Counted from the first letter of the stretch, positions 11,114 through 22,329 are shown. The stretch: DNA of 64,000 nt from Austropuccinia psidii (GCA_023105745.1 JALGQZ010000015.1:6099499-6163498); one strand, 5' to 3'. Translations and numbers: made by a program. Notes: generated from the sequence alone by a model not told the origin.

Positions 11114-11701
11114 TGTTAGCTGGTGCCTCTTTCGTGGCTTCCAGACTAAAGTATTAGTAATTTAATAAACTAATTTGAAGTGGAATACTATTAATTTTAA
11201 TTTAATAGACGCGTCACTAATTTTATAACTATGTACTGTTGGTATTTAAGCTTCAACAATACTATAAATGGTAAAAGTGAATTTAATCACTTAAAAGGTG
11301 AGAGCGCTAATATTTCTAAAATAAAATGTAAGTAATTTTAATTGTAAAAATATATTTGGTTAAGAGCTCTGAGGATTAATTCAAAGAGAATTAATCCTCT
11401 TTAAATGTTGTAATTACAAATTTGAAATCAAAACAATGTAAAAGAATTCTGTTTTGAATGAAGAAAGATTTGCTATGGTAACAGGAGCAAATGTAACAAC
11501 AAAATTAATGACATAGTGGGAGCATATACTATGACACATTGAGTGATTAGTCATAGAAACAAGATTTAATTCATATTATAATAATATGAATTGAGGTATT
11601 TGAAATTTATACAAAAGAAAGAAAGAAAATGAGACAAAAATTTAAAGAAAGTATTTGGAGTCTGTATAGCAGGTAAAGGTTTACAAGCTTGCAGGCTCAC
11701 A
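11114..11701. repeat. 588-bp direct repeat, right copy
   Basis: It is the same as 9135-9722 over its full length. Its right end is the exact right end of the insertion and abuts the TSD TAGGT (11702-11706). Upstream of it the sequence differs from that upstream of the left copy, so the repeat boundary is at TGTTAG, give or take one or two bases. Confidence 0.93.
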
Positions 11702-12120
11702 TAGGTCTAGTTTCAACCTTGAGTTTAATAATATTAAAAGCCCAAAAAAACTCAAAGATTCTGACTTAAGACGTGTTCTTTGTGTTTCCTTACATGGAAC
11801 CAATGCAGTTCAAGTGGAATTGAGTGGTGAATTCTAAGATAAACACCCCACTTTCCCAGTCAGAATGATGAAAACATATCAAACAGCTGATAAAGAATAT
11901 TTTTTCTTAAGTAACCCCACTTATTTAATTGTACCACCAGTAATGCAGAGTGAGGAGAAAAAGATAAACAAAGTCATTAAAGAAAGGAAACTTAGGGGTA
12001 AAAATCAAAGATAATCTCTTATCAGATATAGAATTTTGGTACTGAAAGATGAATCCCTGGTAGAATCAGAAAGACCTGAATTAGTCTATGAATTTGCTTT
12101 GAAAAACTTTATCTGAGTAA
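11702..12120 (+). pseudogene. Gyp-B integrase C-terminal domain and tail (relic)
   Basis: It continues the integrase after the insertion: a decayed copy of the V-S-x-L-N-F block, the H-G-T-N-A-V-Q-V-E-L-S-G motif seen also in Gyp-C1, and a Lys-rich tail followed by a chromodomain-like remnant (Y-R-I-L-V-L-K-D-E). Several stops and frame breaks are present (for example after L-S-G-E-F and after G-K-N-Q-R). It ends about 100 bases before the polypurine tract. Confidence 0.75.
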
Positions 12121-12210
12121 TGTAAAGAGGTTGGAAATTGGATATAAACACCCTTTAGGGCCTTTTGATCTCACCATAATGAATAAAACTTTATTACAAT
12201 CTTATGTTTT

Positions 12211-12221
12211 GGTGGGGGGAA
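12211..12221 (+). other. Polypurine tract of Gyp-B
   Basis: GGTGGGGGGAA directly precedes the TG that opens the 3' LTR at 12222. This is the plus-strand primer position expected in LTR retrotransposons. Confidence 0.75.
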
Positions 12222-12744
12222 TGTAAGCCTTGAGTTATATTTTACATACTCAAATAGGCCACAATTATCTTTAAAATGAATTCTGACCTATGAATAACTC
12301 ATAAGTGGTGAGTATATCCAAAATTAATCATTTTTGGTTTGAGAAAGTATGAATAACTTTTTTTTAGTAATTAAATACTTTTCTTTAAGGCTAGATTTGG
12401 ATTCTACACATACATTTCCCCAGGGTAGCTCCAAAGAGTAAGTAAGCTTGAATTAACTATATGAGCTGTTAATATAGAAAATACTTCAATACCACATAAA
12501 AGAATTGTGAAAATTTGTGTTTTTCTCAATTTCATGCCAAAATAATGGGAATGTGAGAAATCCAATGTTACATATGCAGTAAGAATAGTGTTATGCAATT
12601 TTGTGGCACTTAATATTATGGTATTCACAAATATAAGTTTGATATGGCCATACTGGATATCAGTCTTTAAACCTAAATTTCTATTTTTGACATGAAAACA
12701 GCAAGGGGGACAAGAGACATCAAAGAGAGCCAGGGTACCCTACT
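12222..12744 (+). repeat. Gyp-B 3' LTR, first of three pieces
   Basis: It begins TGTAAGCCTTGAG right after the polypurine tract. It matches, inverted, the first 530 bases of the solo LTR at 12745-14668. It stops at the duplicated CTACT (12740-12744), where that solo LTR inserted, and continues at 14669. Confidence 0.85.
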
Positions 12745-14668
12745 TGTAAGATGTGACTATGAAACGGATGATAATATTACTATTAATCAACAGTACTATG
12801 TCTGTTCTTATGAAATATAATAATAAAATATTATTATAACCACAATTAAATAATTAAAAAATTATTTCTTTCACGTGTTAAGCACTACTAGTGATTTTAA
12901 CAGTGAGCAAGTAATTGTCTACAAGAATCAATTACAAGAAGAATTTAATAATAAAAACTTCTTTATTAAAATAATAAAATTATTTTAATATATAATTATC
13001 TTTTTCAAGAATAATTATAAAGATAATTCTTGAAGAAAACTATTACTAGAGAAAAACTTTAAGAATTAAGAATAAATGACTCACTAATACTCCAAAGAAC
13101 TTATTGATAGATAAGAGTAGAGAAATTTGACGTGGAATTGTGGATTTAAGGGATCAAAAGGATTTATAACAGTATTACAACAATATATAGTTGGATTCTA
13201 TGATTTCACGTCTTTCTGGATCATTTTGAAAGATTTAAAACACTTAAGAATAGCTTTAACTAATACTTACTTTGTTGGTAATAATGATTTAATAAATTGA
13301 TAAGATGATGATTCTTGGAAAAAACAGCAAGAAGAGGCTTCTTTTAAGTCAACAACAGCTCACAGAGGCGTGCCATGGAGCAAACTGAAAAACCGGTGAG
13401 TGAGAAAACAATAAACCCTTTTGGATTAATGATTGCATCATCTGTTGTAACGTAAGATTATCATAATTACTTAATTGATGCTTTTACGTGACTACTAACC
13501 CCAATATGGTTAAGAATAAAAGGAGTAACATCTGTAAATCTTCTTTTATTCTAAAAAAATCATTTATTTCTCAAAGTTATCAATTTTATTGCCAATTTCA
13601 TCACAGGTTGTAATTACTGTGAATTTTTGAAGATTCAGTGTTTCACGTAGAATGGTCAAAAATGGACTGTAAGTAAAACTTTTAATTTTACTAGTAAAAC
13701 CATAATTCTTTTTGGTTTTACCATAGATAATACAGTTCTTCATTGGTCCTGAAAGTTTCAGGAAGATTCATTAAGAATTGTATTTTTAATAAATTTTTGA
13801 AGTTTTTACCTCATTTCTACGTAGAATTGCAAATAGCAGTATTTTGCTGGTTGCTATGAGGTAAATCAATGAATATGGATCCCCAAAGGGTTTAATTACT
13901 CTTTTAGGGTCTAGTCATGGAAAGTCATCAAGAATTGACGTGGTTACAGGAGCCTAAGTAGCTTATTACCTCCTTGGCACGTCAAAATAGCAGGTTATTT
14001 GCTATTTTTCTTATGATTACAGTAGGTGTAACTTGGTAACCAAGTTCCCAAAGAGTTTTAGTTTACCAATTGGGCCAAGATGAGCCATGGATCCATGCTC
14101 TGGAGCTATCCACGCCTCTGAGGCCTCAGAAGTTGGGTACCCTGGCTCTCTTTGATGTCTTTTGTCCCCCTTGCTTATTTTTAAGTCAAAATAGTAATTT
14201 AAGCTTAAAGTGAGATATCCACTATGGGTGTACCAAAAGTCCATGTAAGAATACCATGATATTAAGTGTTCAAAACATGCATAACACTATTCTTAGTGTA
14301 TATGTAACATGGGATTTCTCACTTTCCCATTATTTTGGCTAAAAATCAAGAAAAACAAAAATTTTCACGGATCTTTTATGTGGTATTAATGATGTGGTAT
14401 TGAAGTATTTTCCATTTTACCACCTTAAATACTTAAATTGAGCTTATTAACTCTATGGAGCTACCCTAGGTGAATTTTTGTGTAGAATCCAAATCTGGTC
14501 TTAAATCCATGGATTTACTTACTCAATAAAAAGTTATTCATCTTTTCTGAAATTGAAAATGATGAATTTTGGATATATGCATGACTTATGAGTTTTGCAT
14601 AATTCAAAATTTCTTTTTAAGATAATTGTGGCCTATTTGGGTATGTAAAATATACCTCAAGGCTCACA
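12745..14668 (-). mobile_element. Solo LTR, Gyp-B family, inverted inside the Gyp-B LTR (1,924 bp)
   Basis: On the minus strand it starts TGTGAGCCTTGAGG and ends CATCTTACA. The TSD is CTACT (12740-12744 and 14669-14673). Its three consecutive thirds match, in inverted order, the three pieces of the Gyp-B LTR at 12222-12744, 14674-15310 and 39437-40142, at roughly 80 percent by eye. The insertion makes a large imperfect inverted repeat around 14137-14675. Confidence 0.9.
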
Positions 14669-15310
14669 CTACTTCTGAGGCCTCTGAGGCATAGATAGCC
14701 TTAAATCTTGCATCCATGGCTGATAATGGCCAAATTAGTATAATAAACCTTTTGGGAACCTAGTTACCAAGTTAAACTCTCATTGAATCATAAGAAAGCT
14801 GCAAATGACTTGCTATTTTGATGTGACAAGGAGGTAAAAAGCAGCTTTGACTACTGTAACCATATCAATTCTTAATGATTTTTCATTGATAAACCTTAAA
14901 AGAGTAATTGGAACCCTTTTTATGCTAGTATACATTGATTTACCTCATAGCAACCTGCCCTACTGTGCTATTTGCAATTCTATGTAAAAATGAGGTAAAA
15001 ACTTCAAAAAAAAATTAAAACACAACTATTCATGAATATTTCTGAAACTTCCAGTACCGATGAAGAATAGTATTACCCATAAAAAACCCCAAAATAATTA
15101 TGGTTTCATAAGTAAGATTTCAAGATTTACTTACAGTCCATATTGATGATTCCACGTGAAACACTGAATTTTGAAAGATTCACATAAAAGACAAGCTTTG
15201 ATGAAATTTTCAATAAAATTGACAAATTTGATGAATTGTGGTTTATTTTCAAATAAAAGAATATATACATGTGTTAATCCTCTTATTCTTAACCATAAAT
15301 GGGTTGGCAT
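14669..15310 (+). repeat. Gyp-B 3' LTR, second piece
   Basis: It resumes at the TSD copy CTACT and runs, colinear with the intact solo LTR, to about 15310, where the Chromo-1 LTR begins. The junction is ragged: the first 30 or so bases of the Chromo-1 LTR end and about 60 bases of the Gyp-B LTR appear lost. Confidence 0.8.
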
Positions 15311-16003
15311 AGGGGGACTCAGTGAATAGACTTACTTATAGAGGGCTCAAGGGAATTACTCAAAGTATGAGAGCAATAAGATAAAAGGTAAAATTCCTAC
15401 TGATAAATAATGAGCCTTAAAAGACATGAAATGAAAACAAAAGCAATAATAAAGAGCCAACCACAAATAATCCTGAATCACTGTTCCAACCTCTTCAGAA
15501 AAGAGAAAAGGATTAATAAGGATATGACCACCAGGAATCTACTGAAAAGGTGAGGGAAGGCTAAGACTAACTTAATAATTGGTAAAATAATACCGCTGAG
15601 TGAGAAATAAAATAATATCAAATAATAAATCAAATGTTTTAATTAATTGGGAGAAAACCCCCCAGGTGGGTGAAAAGGCGCTTGTATATGCGAAAAAATG
15701 CGAGCCTGGAGTTTGAGTGTTGAGAGGCCATTACTGTATGCTGGAGGAAACTGTATTTGAGCTGTAAACCTTTATTGGTGTATCTAATAGAGTTATTTGA
15801 ATCAATACAGGTATTTGCACCTGTATTGAGGACAGGCCTGTATTTGGTGGATCCTGTGTTTTGGTTTTTCCTGTTTTGAGCTGTATTGAGTTTTGAAACT
15901 ATATTTGGTGCATCTTCCATGGAGAAGCCTTGCTGATTGGGTGTTGGAAGACCTTCAATTGGTAATGATTGGTAATTCCCTGCCTGTCTCAATGGCTGTC
16001 ACA
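15311..16003 (-). repeat. Chromo-1 3' LTR
   Basis: It matches 38733-39436 throughout, including ACCACAAATAATCCTGAATC and the end near TGGTAATGATTGGTAAT. On the minus strand it starts TGTGACAGCC right after a purine tract. Its far end is truncated (TGTCAC..GGGGG region partly deleted). It contains the AATTAATT block corresponding to the self-priming segment of Chromo-2. Confidence 0.8.
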
Positions 16004-16017
16004 TTATTCCCCTCTTG
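16004..16017 (-). other. Polypurine tract of Chromo-1
   Basis: On the minus strand AAGAGGGGAATAA abuts the LTR start TGTGACAG. It supports 15311-16003 being a 3' LTR rather than a solo LTR. Confidence 0.6.
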
Positions 16018-16439
16018 AAAGTGGTGAGCTCTGACCACCTTAAAAGTAAGTGAATCTTGATGAGGTGTATTAAAAAAAACGTTCTTCCCCCAATTACCCA
16101 AATTTCATTCCTCATAATTCCTCTTCATCAAACATAATCCCAAAAAAATTTCATTTTCATAATATTTAGGTCCTTTTCCTTTGACCTGATTATGATTTTT
16201 CTCTTCTTCTTTGAAAATATATTGTTGTTCTTCTTTTTTTTGTTCAATCTTTTTATTTCTTCTCCTCATTCCATTGTTCTTCATCCAACTTCAGTTTTTG
16301 TCCTAAGAACACTCTTCCATTGAACAAATCTTCTTAATCTCAAATTTGGTCTGATAATTTCCATTTTCTTTATTGTGGACAATTTTAGAAGTCCCTGGAA
16401 TTGTCCCCAATTTTGGTGTTTCCTGGTGTTTTTGGCCCA

Positions 16440-16810
16440 TTTGGCCAAAATGTGCAAATTTGTGCAAAATGTGCAATTATTTCATTATGCATGATTTTCA
16501 ATGATTTGATGAAGTTTTTGTCAAAAATTGATGGATTGACAATTTCAATTGTTTTGAAGAAGTAATAGCCAGAAATGCACAAAATGTGCAGATTTCCACA
16601 AAGTGCGCAAATTGGCAAATATAGTTTAAAATGGAATATTTTGATGAGATTCTGAATAAAATTATGATTTTGAATGTTTTGATGAAGAGTTAGCCAAAAT
16701 GCGCAAATGCACCAATTGGCCTTTTTTCTTTGGCTTTTTATGTTTTAAAGGCCTTTCAGATGATTTGAAGTAATTATGTGCAAAATGCACAAAAATGTGC
16801 AAATGCATCA
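16440..16810. repeat. Cluster of GTGCAAA / TGCGCAAA motifs upstream of the cysteine-rich gene
   Basis: Motifs such as TGTGCAAA, ATGCGCAAA, AATGCACAAAATGTGCA and GTGCGCAAA recur near 16448, 16465, 16573, 16600, 16690 and 16778-16800. The spacing is irregular, so it is not a tandem array. The surrounding 16018-17077 has no convincing gene; short minus-strand frames there are chance. Confidence 0.6.
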
Positions 16811-17077
16811 AAATGGCCAATCTCGCCTATGAAAAAGCTTTTATGGATAATTTCCTCTATTTTCTTGTTCTTTACCCCATTCTTGAAGTTAAATTTCCAT
16901 AATTGACTTTCTGACTTGTATTTGTCCACAATTTGCTTGGTCTTGGCTTTGAATCTTGACTTGAAGATGAGTTCAAAGCTGACTTCCATTTGTGACTCCA
17001 ACCACTCTGATTCCCTGGCTTCTCTCCTTTATGATCCTGGTGTCTTTGATAACTTGAGAGAGCTTTCTTAATAGATT

Positions 17078-17917
17078 ATGGCCCCTACAGGTACTTCTGA
17101 CATTAAGAAAACCTATGATGTTTTTGAATCTTTTAGAGTTATTGAGCCACCATGCATCAATTGTAAGAAGAAGAAGGTTCCTGGTGTTGAATCTGCTACT
17201 GCTAGGTCCAACAGGTGCCAATTCTGCAACCTTGGGGAAAGAAATTGCTCTCAGGCCAACCAAAGATTTACAGACAATCCTAGAAGCTTATGGAGCAGCA
17301 TCAGGAAGGGTGGAATATTTGGATTGGAAGCTCCTGTTGATGAAACTCCAACCTCTGATACCACCTCTTTCCACCCCAATTGTGAGTTCAATGGTCAAGG
17401 AATTGGTGAGTTACTGACTTATTTTTTTTTCTTTTATTCTGCTTCAGTAACTGGATCCAGAATGAGAGGTATTCAAAAAAGAAATAACACCAACGCTTCC
17501 TGGGCCAATACTGGAGGACCCATTCCCCAACAAGGAAACCCCATTGTAGTAGCCCCAGAAGTTCCTATTTTGGTCACCAGAAAGGATGGAAGACTTGGAA
17601 AATTGAAACACAATTTGTTGGTTCAAGATGAAATTGATACTGATGCTGAGGGCAGTCATGAATTTTATGGAAAGTCACTTGAAATTGCTGCCCTCATCCA
17701 AAAAATAAAAATTAAATCCACCTCACTATCCCCAGTCCCAGCCAGTACCACCATCCATGAAGTCATCAGGTCCCCCCAACCACCTCAACCTCCAATTAGA
17801 TATTCAACCAGGCCATCAACACTTTCTTCTACCTCCACCAATATTAAACCACCTATGACGAGCACTTCTAGAGACCCAATGTCTCCAGAACCTGAATCAA
17901 TCTTGGAACACCATTGA
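17078..17917 (+). CDS. Cysteine-rich repeat-associated protein with one intron (probably truncated)
   Basis: Exon 1 is 17078-17381, intron 17382-17447, exon 2 17448-17917. The N-terminus has paired cysteines, C-I-N-C-K-K-K-K then C-Q-F-C-x7-C, a putative metal-binding or DNA-binding module of no named family. The rest is Pro/Ser/Thr-rich (P-Q-P-P-Q-P-P-I-R, S-T-S-T-N-I) and probably disordered. The TGA at 17915-17917 looks premature: the frame continues in the same style to TGA 18080-18082 (C-W-N-I-T-G-S-F-S-D). It lies antisense inside Chromo-1, between integrase and the 3' LTR. I recall similar proteins in many copies in Austropuccinia, so it is likely part of a repeat. Function unknown. 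Confidence 0.65.
   Translation: MAPTGTSDIKKTYDVFESFRVIEPPCINCKKKKVPGVESATARSNRCQFCNLGERNCSQANQRFTDNPRSLWSSIRKGGIFGLEAPVDETPTSDTTSFHPNCEFNGQGIGELLTYFFFFYSASVTGSRMRGIQKRNNTNASWANTGGPIPQQGNPIVVAPEVPILVTRKDGRLGKLKHNLLVQDEIDTDAEGSHEFYGKSLEIAALIQKIKIKSTSLSPVPASTTIHEVIRSPQPPQPPIRYSTRPSTLSSTSTNIKPPMTSTSRDPMSPEPESILEHH
17382..17447 (+). other. Predicted 66-nt intron in the cysteine-rich gene
   Basis: The donor is GTGAGT (17382), the branch-like motif is CTGAC just before a long T-run, and the acceptor is TTCAG ending at 17447. Splicing gives H-P-N-L-T-G-S across the junction. The length is a multiple of three and has no stop, so the unspliced frame is also open; an alternative donor at 17406 exists. 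Confidence 0.65.
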
Positions 17918-18433
17918 TGCTGGAATATAACTGGAAGTTTCAGTGACCAAAATAAGGTGAATAAGAAGGGGGTCACATCCCTATTTGCAGGGTTGGATGC
18001 TTTGACTGAGGCATTTGTGGTTAAAGTTATAAAAAGTGGTGTTTTGATTTTTGAATTTAGAAAAGCCTTGATGAAATTTTGATGAGGATTATGTGTAGTT
18101 GGTCTTTATCATTACTAGTGTTTTGCTCTTTGATTGTTAAATGAATTGACTCCCCAAACGAGATATGGGAGTGATGACTACTGCTTTTTGAACAAGAAAA
18201 ATAAAAAATAAAATTATATGGGTAAAATAAATGAAAGAAAATGAAAAGAAAGAATTGAGAGAAAAAGAGAGTAAATAAAAGAAACTGAAGAAACTTATGG
18301 GGATTGATCTTCTTGTGGTGAGTTTCTTGATTTTGGCCATAATTTTCCTGAAAATATAAAACCAAATATTTGATTCTCACAGAGTGGCCAAGGTGTTGTT
18401 TTACAAGAGGTAGAACAGTCAGAGATGCATACC
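17918..18433. other. Non-coding Chromo-1 3' region after the cysteine-rich gene
   Basis: After the extended frame ends at 18082 the sequence is A-rich on the plus strand (T-rich minus), giving chance minus-strand frames. The phrase AGTGGCCAAGGTG near 18385 recurs near 20222 beyond the solo LTR. No gene is supported. Confidence 0.6.
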
Positions 18434-19996
18434 TGTCACAGGGGCTCTTGGACAGAAAACAAAAGAGTGGCCTGGCACTCAGAAATCAGGGAGCTCACTT
18501 GGAAGACTCCAAAGAATAAGGAAAAACAAAAATAGAGAATTGAATTTCTCTAAGAAGAATGCAAGGACAAAGATGGGATGCAATAAGAGAAATGAGAAGC
18601 CAAATGGCTAAATAGCCAACCAAGTAAGTCCTTAATCACTGTTCCAACCTGCCAAAATGAACAATGGAATTAGGAAGGATATGACCACCAAATATCCATT
18701 GACAGTTGAAGAAAGACAAGAGAAAAGGTGCTAAATGACTGACTTGATAATATCAGTATTCACTTAACCAAATGATAAGATAAATAAAGATAAAATAAAA
18801 TCAAAGTATATTAATTAATGTGGGGAAAGCCCCCCAGCGTCAAAGGAAGCTGGTATATGTGAAAATTTGAGAGCTTGATTCCTTCAGGCTAGCAGCTGAC
18901 CTGTATTGAATACTGGAAGCTGTATTAATTGTCTAATGGAATGTATAACTTGCCAAATTGAGAAATGAACTGGGTTGAATGATCTTCCCACATTGTATGA
19001 ATGAAATACAGGTCTTGGTGGATCCAGACTGTATTGAATGAATGTGGTTGCCAAGGTGGATTGATGGAGAATAGACCCTTGACAGATTGTTTAAACACTT
19101 CCTCTTGAATATACCTTGACAATGAACTGCCAGTATTCCCTTGGAGAAATACTGTGAATGAGAATAACCAATGATTGCTTGATGGCGTCATTGGTATTTG
19201 ACTTTTGACACTTGCCCTTGAGTCCTCATTAATCCTCTGGATGACATGCCTTGATGAGCTGATGAAAATGTAAATAACCAAATGGTATTGGAGCCATTGG
19301 ATTGCTGATGAAAAAAGATGCATAATGGTGTATAACACCATTTGTGGCACTTGTGGTTATTGGAGGTTGAAAGTGGCCAAAGGTCTTCTGGAGTGATGCC
19401 AGGAGAATATAAGTGGAAATTGGGTTTGAGTGGCTTCAAAGTTGAGAAAGTGTCTCTTGGGTGATTTGGCCATTTTTGGGTTTTTTTTCCAAATACAGCT
19501 TATACAGCTTTAAAACTGTATTTGCGCAAAGTGCGCAAAATGTGCAGAAATGCACAAAATGTGCAAAAGTGCGGAAAATGAGCAAAAAATGGCAATTAAG
19601 CCCCAAACAGCCTGATGTGGCCTTTTGGGCATATTTCCCATAATACATGGGAAAATGGAATATACAGCTGAATAAAGCAAAAATGTGCCAAATGCCTAAA
19701 AGTGTGCAAAACTGTATTTAGAGCTTAAAAATCTAAATAAAGGCTTTTGGGCTGTATTTTCCCTGTTGACTGGAAAATACCCAAAATTGACTAAAAGCAG
19801 AAGCTTGCCAGGAAAGGCCTAGTGATGGTGAAGGGGCCAGGGTGGCCCCAGATGATGAATTGGCCATAAAGGCCATAAAGACTGACATTGGCCAATTTGG
19901 CCAATGATTATGGATATGGCCAAATTTCCATATATTGGATATAGCATGGATATGCCATATTGAGGTCCAAGAGAGTGAATTTTCATGGTTGTGACA
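18434..19996 (-). mobile_element. Solo LTR, chromovirus family (1,563 bp)
   Basis: On the minus strand it starts TGTCACAACC and ends GGGGCTCTTG..TGACA-type, matching the ends of the Chromo-2 LTR (58092-59855). The TSD is ATACC at 18429-18433 and 19997-20001. It holds a second cluster of GTGCAAA motifs at about 19523-19700 and many TGGCCA words at 19830-19930. No internal coding is present. Confidence 0.9.
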
Positions 19997-20327
19997 ATAC
20001 CAGGAGATGGAAATTGCTTTCATACCTTGAACTACCCACCACACATCATAAAACAATAGAAAACTTTGCCATAAATGGATTTAATAATCAAATATAAAAT
20101 GAAATGAAAATAAAGAATAAAAGAGAGAATTTGTACATATATTGATGAAAATTCCAAATTAAAGGGTATTGATGTTGCAAGGCCTTCTAAACCTGTAAAA
20201 AGAAATTAAAAAGTGGTCACAAAGTGGCCAAGGTGATTCTTATAACAGACTTGGGTATAATACCCCCTTAAAGGTGCATTCCAGGAGAGGAACTTCCTTT
20301 CCTAAGCTCCAATCCCCAGGAATCACC
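19997..20327. other. Non-coding Chromo-1 sequence between two insertions
   Basis: It continues Chromo-1 from the TSD copy ATACC to the Gyp-C1 LTR. It is AT-rich with AGTGGCCAAGGTG near 20222. I see no gene or RNA. Confidence 0.6.
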
Positions 20328-22309
20328 TGTTAACCTTTGAGATATGACCACATACCTGAAAAGGTCCCAAGAAATATTTAAAATAATTATACATTAAAAA
20401 TAATTACCTTAAAACTACAAAATTGCCATCAATGGCATAAAACTTGGTTCAACTTAAAAACCAATGAATAAAAATGTGAAATAAGTTATAACATTGGATT
20501 CCCCATGGTAAAATACACATATACCATTTTTATGGCATATCTGTAAAGTCAATATTTAATGAGTTATAAGTAATAATACCTTATAAAAAACATAAATCCT
20601 TATTTATTTCAAAGACCAATGAGTCAACATGTAAAATAAATGGTACCATTGGATTTTGCATGAAGATCCACATACAAAACAATTGATAAGCTAAGCTCCA
20701 AAGTCAATACTTAAGGAATTAAGCTGAAAATATGCACTTTTTTGGTCAATGCATATATTCAAGGATTTTAGCTAATATCTCTTGAATTATGCATGATAGA
20801 GTGATGAACCAAAAATAAAGTCATCACGTAGCTACTGTAGGAATACTGAAATGAAGTTCATTTCACAAGCTACAAACAAGCTTAAAACCTGTGAGGGATT
20901 ATTGATTAAAATCAACAGAGCTGTTGACGACTTTGTTGTTAAAGTGGTCCAAACTTAAAAAAAAGTAGACAGTTATATTTTACTAGTTCATTCGTGAATA
21001 ATGATGTATTTCCTATTATAATATTCAAGGTATAACCCCTTGAAATCATGGTTTGAAGTTTAAAATATTAAATTTTGACAAAAAATATGAGTTACAAGAA
21101 AAATCATCAAAAATAGAGTTTTGATGATGTAATAAAATGCTCTTCAACGAATAATAAGGCTATTCAAAGCTATTAGAATTCACTCTCTGAATTTATGTAG
21201 CGCCTAAGTATTAAAAGTTATTAAGGATCAAAGTTTGAGCTTAATTTGATCATTTAAGATCACTCACTGTAACCTTAAATTAAGTTTAACAGTCATATGA
21301 GTGATAAAATTGGTGAATACTGTTATTTTATGATTAAAACTAATAAAATCTACGAATTTTGCGGTTCTGCAAAGCCTTGACGTCATTAAACTTAGAGTTA
21401 TAGTGATAACTCTAAATACTGGCGTAATAATGAGATAAGATGGTTTGATCATGATGTAATCATCACCAAACCTTAAATTATTGATCAAATCCAGTGGATA
21501 TGATCATTACACATCTACTCGAAGCCTTTTGGACTATAGGAGGGAGGTATCACTATAAATAGAGCTCTTTTTACTCTGTTTTCCCCTCAGATGCTTACAA
21601 AACATTAAATCATTAAATAAAAAGGTAATTTCTTTATTCTTTATATATAAAACCCGTAATTTATTAAAGAACAAAGGTAATCTTATAATAATATTCATCT
21701 TTGACGTGATTATTACAATTATTTAATTGTTTTGTTTAAATTTCTCTTAACAACCTCAATTCCATGTAAAATTAAGACAATTTGTAATTTCTCTTAAATC
21801 GTATTGTAAATACAATTTAAATAAGTTTTACTTACATTTCTAGGCGTAAATGTATTCAAAACTATTATATTAAGCATTAAAAGTATGTTATTTCTATTAT
21901 AATAATAATGTTTTCTCTATTATTAATTTTAATAATTCTATAATTGATATAAATAGTATTTATATTAATTTATAACTTGAATATTGGTAATATTATTGTT
22001 ATTAATTGTTTTTTATTAATAAAAAACAATTTTTTACGCCTTTATTATTTGTTGGTAACAATAATAAAGTGCTTATAAATATATTAATTTTCTCATATTA
22101 ATATATTTATTTTATATATATTATTTCTTTATAATATAAATTATATTATTATATTTATTTAATAATATAATTCTTTCATGTCATAATTATAATAATTCTT
22201 TATTATTATAATCATTTTTATCTTATTTATTTCATTTATAAGGACATTCATAGTACAATAAGTAAAATATTAGTAATTTTTACTTATTGTTTCATAGTTA
22301 AACCTTACA
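20328..22309 (+). repeat. Gyp-C1 5' LTR (1,982 bp)
   Basis: It starts TGTTAACCTTTGAG (other family members read TGTGAGCC) and ends CAAACCTTACA-type (TTAAACCTTACA). It matches 30518-32457, 32501-34526 and 51997-54005 throughout. It contains the TATA box and the start of the transcribed part; the second half is very AT-rich. Confidence 0.92.
21554..21560 (+). promoter_or_regulatory. TATA box in the Gyp-C1 5' LTR
   Basis: ACTATAAATAGAGCTC occurs at the same place in three other Gyp-C LTRs (31704, 33771, 53265), followed 25-35 bases on by a CCCTCAGA-type block that may be the start region. Conservation at matching LTR positions supports a core promoter. Confidence 0.7.
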
Positions 22310-22329
22310 TTTGGGGCCTGGCCGTGATA
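22310..22329 (+). other. Primer-binding site of Gyp-C1
   Basis: TTTGGGGCCTGGCCGTGAT directly follows the LTR end. The same phrase follows the LTRs at 54005 and, slightly changed, 50868. TGG at the start fits tRNA 3'-end priming. Confidence 0.65.

Larger units (their letters stand above)
9062..11701. mobile_element. Unclassified young insertion with direct and inverted repeats (2,640 bp)
   Basis: It begins TGTGAGCC and ends GGCTCACA, with TSD TAGGT at 9057-9061 and 11702-11706; removing it rejoins the Gyp-B integrase. A 72-bp inverted repeat occupies both outer ends (9062-9133 and 11630-11701). Two 588-bp direct repeats (9135-9722, 11114-11701) look identical base for base, so insertion is recent. 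The 1,391-bp middle carries one long minus-strand frame (9761-10849). Read as an LTR element in minus orientation, the repeats are LTRs (TGTGAGCC to CTAACA), but there is no clear primer site or polypurine tract, and 73 extra bases lie outside one LTR. A non-autonomous LTR element or a TIR element with TGT..ACA ends are both possible. Confidence 0.85.

Noticed and set aside
18057..18380. 107-codon minus-strand frame rich in Phe/Ser
   Set aside because: It comes from an A-rich plus strand; no start context or domain.
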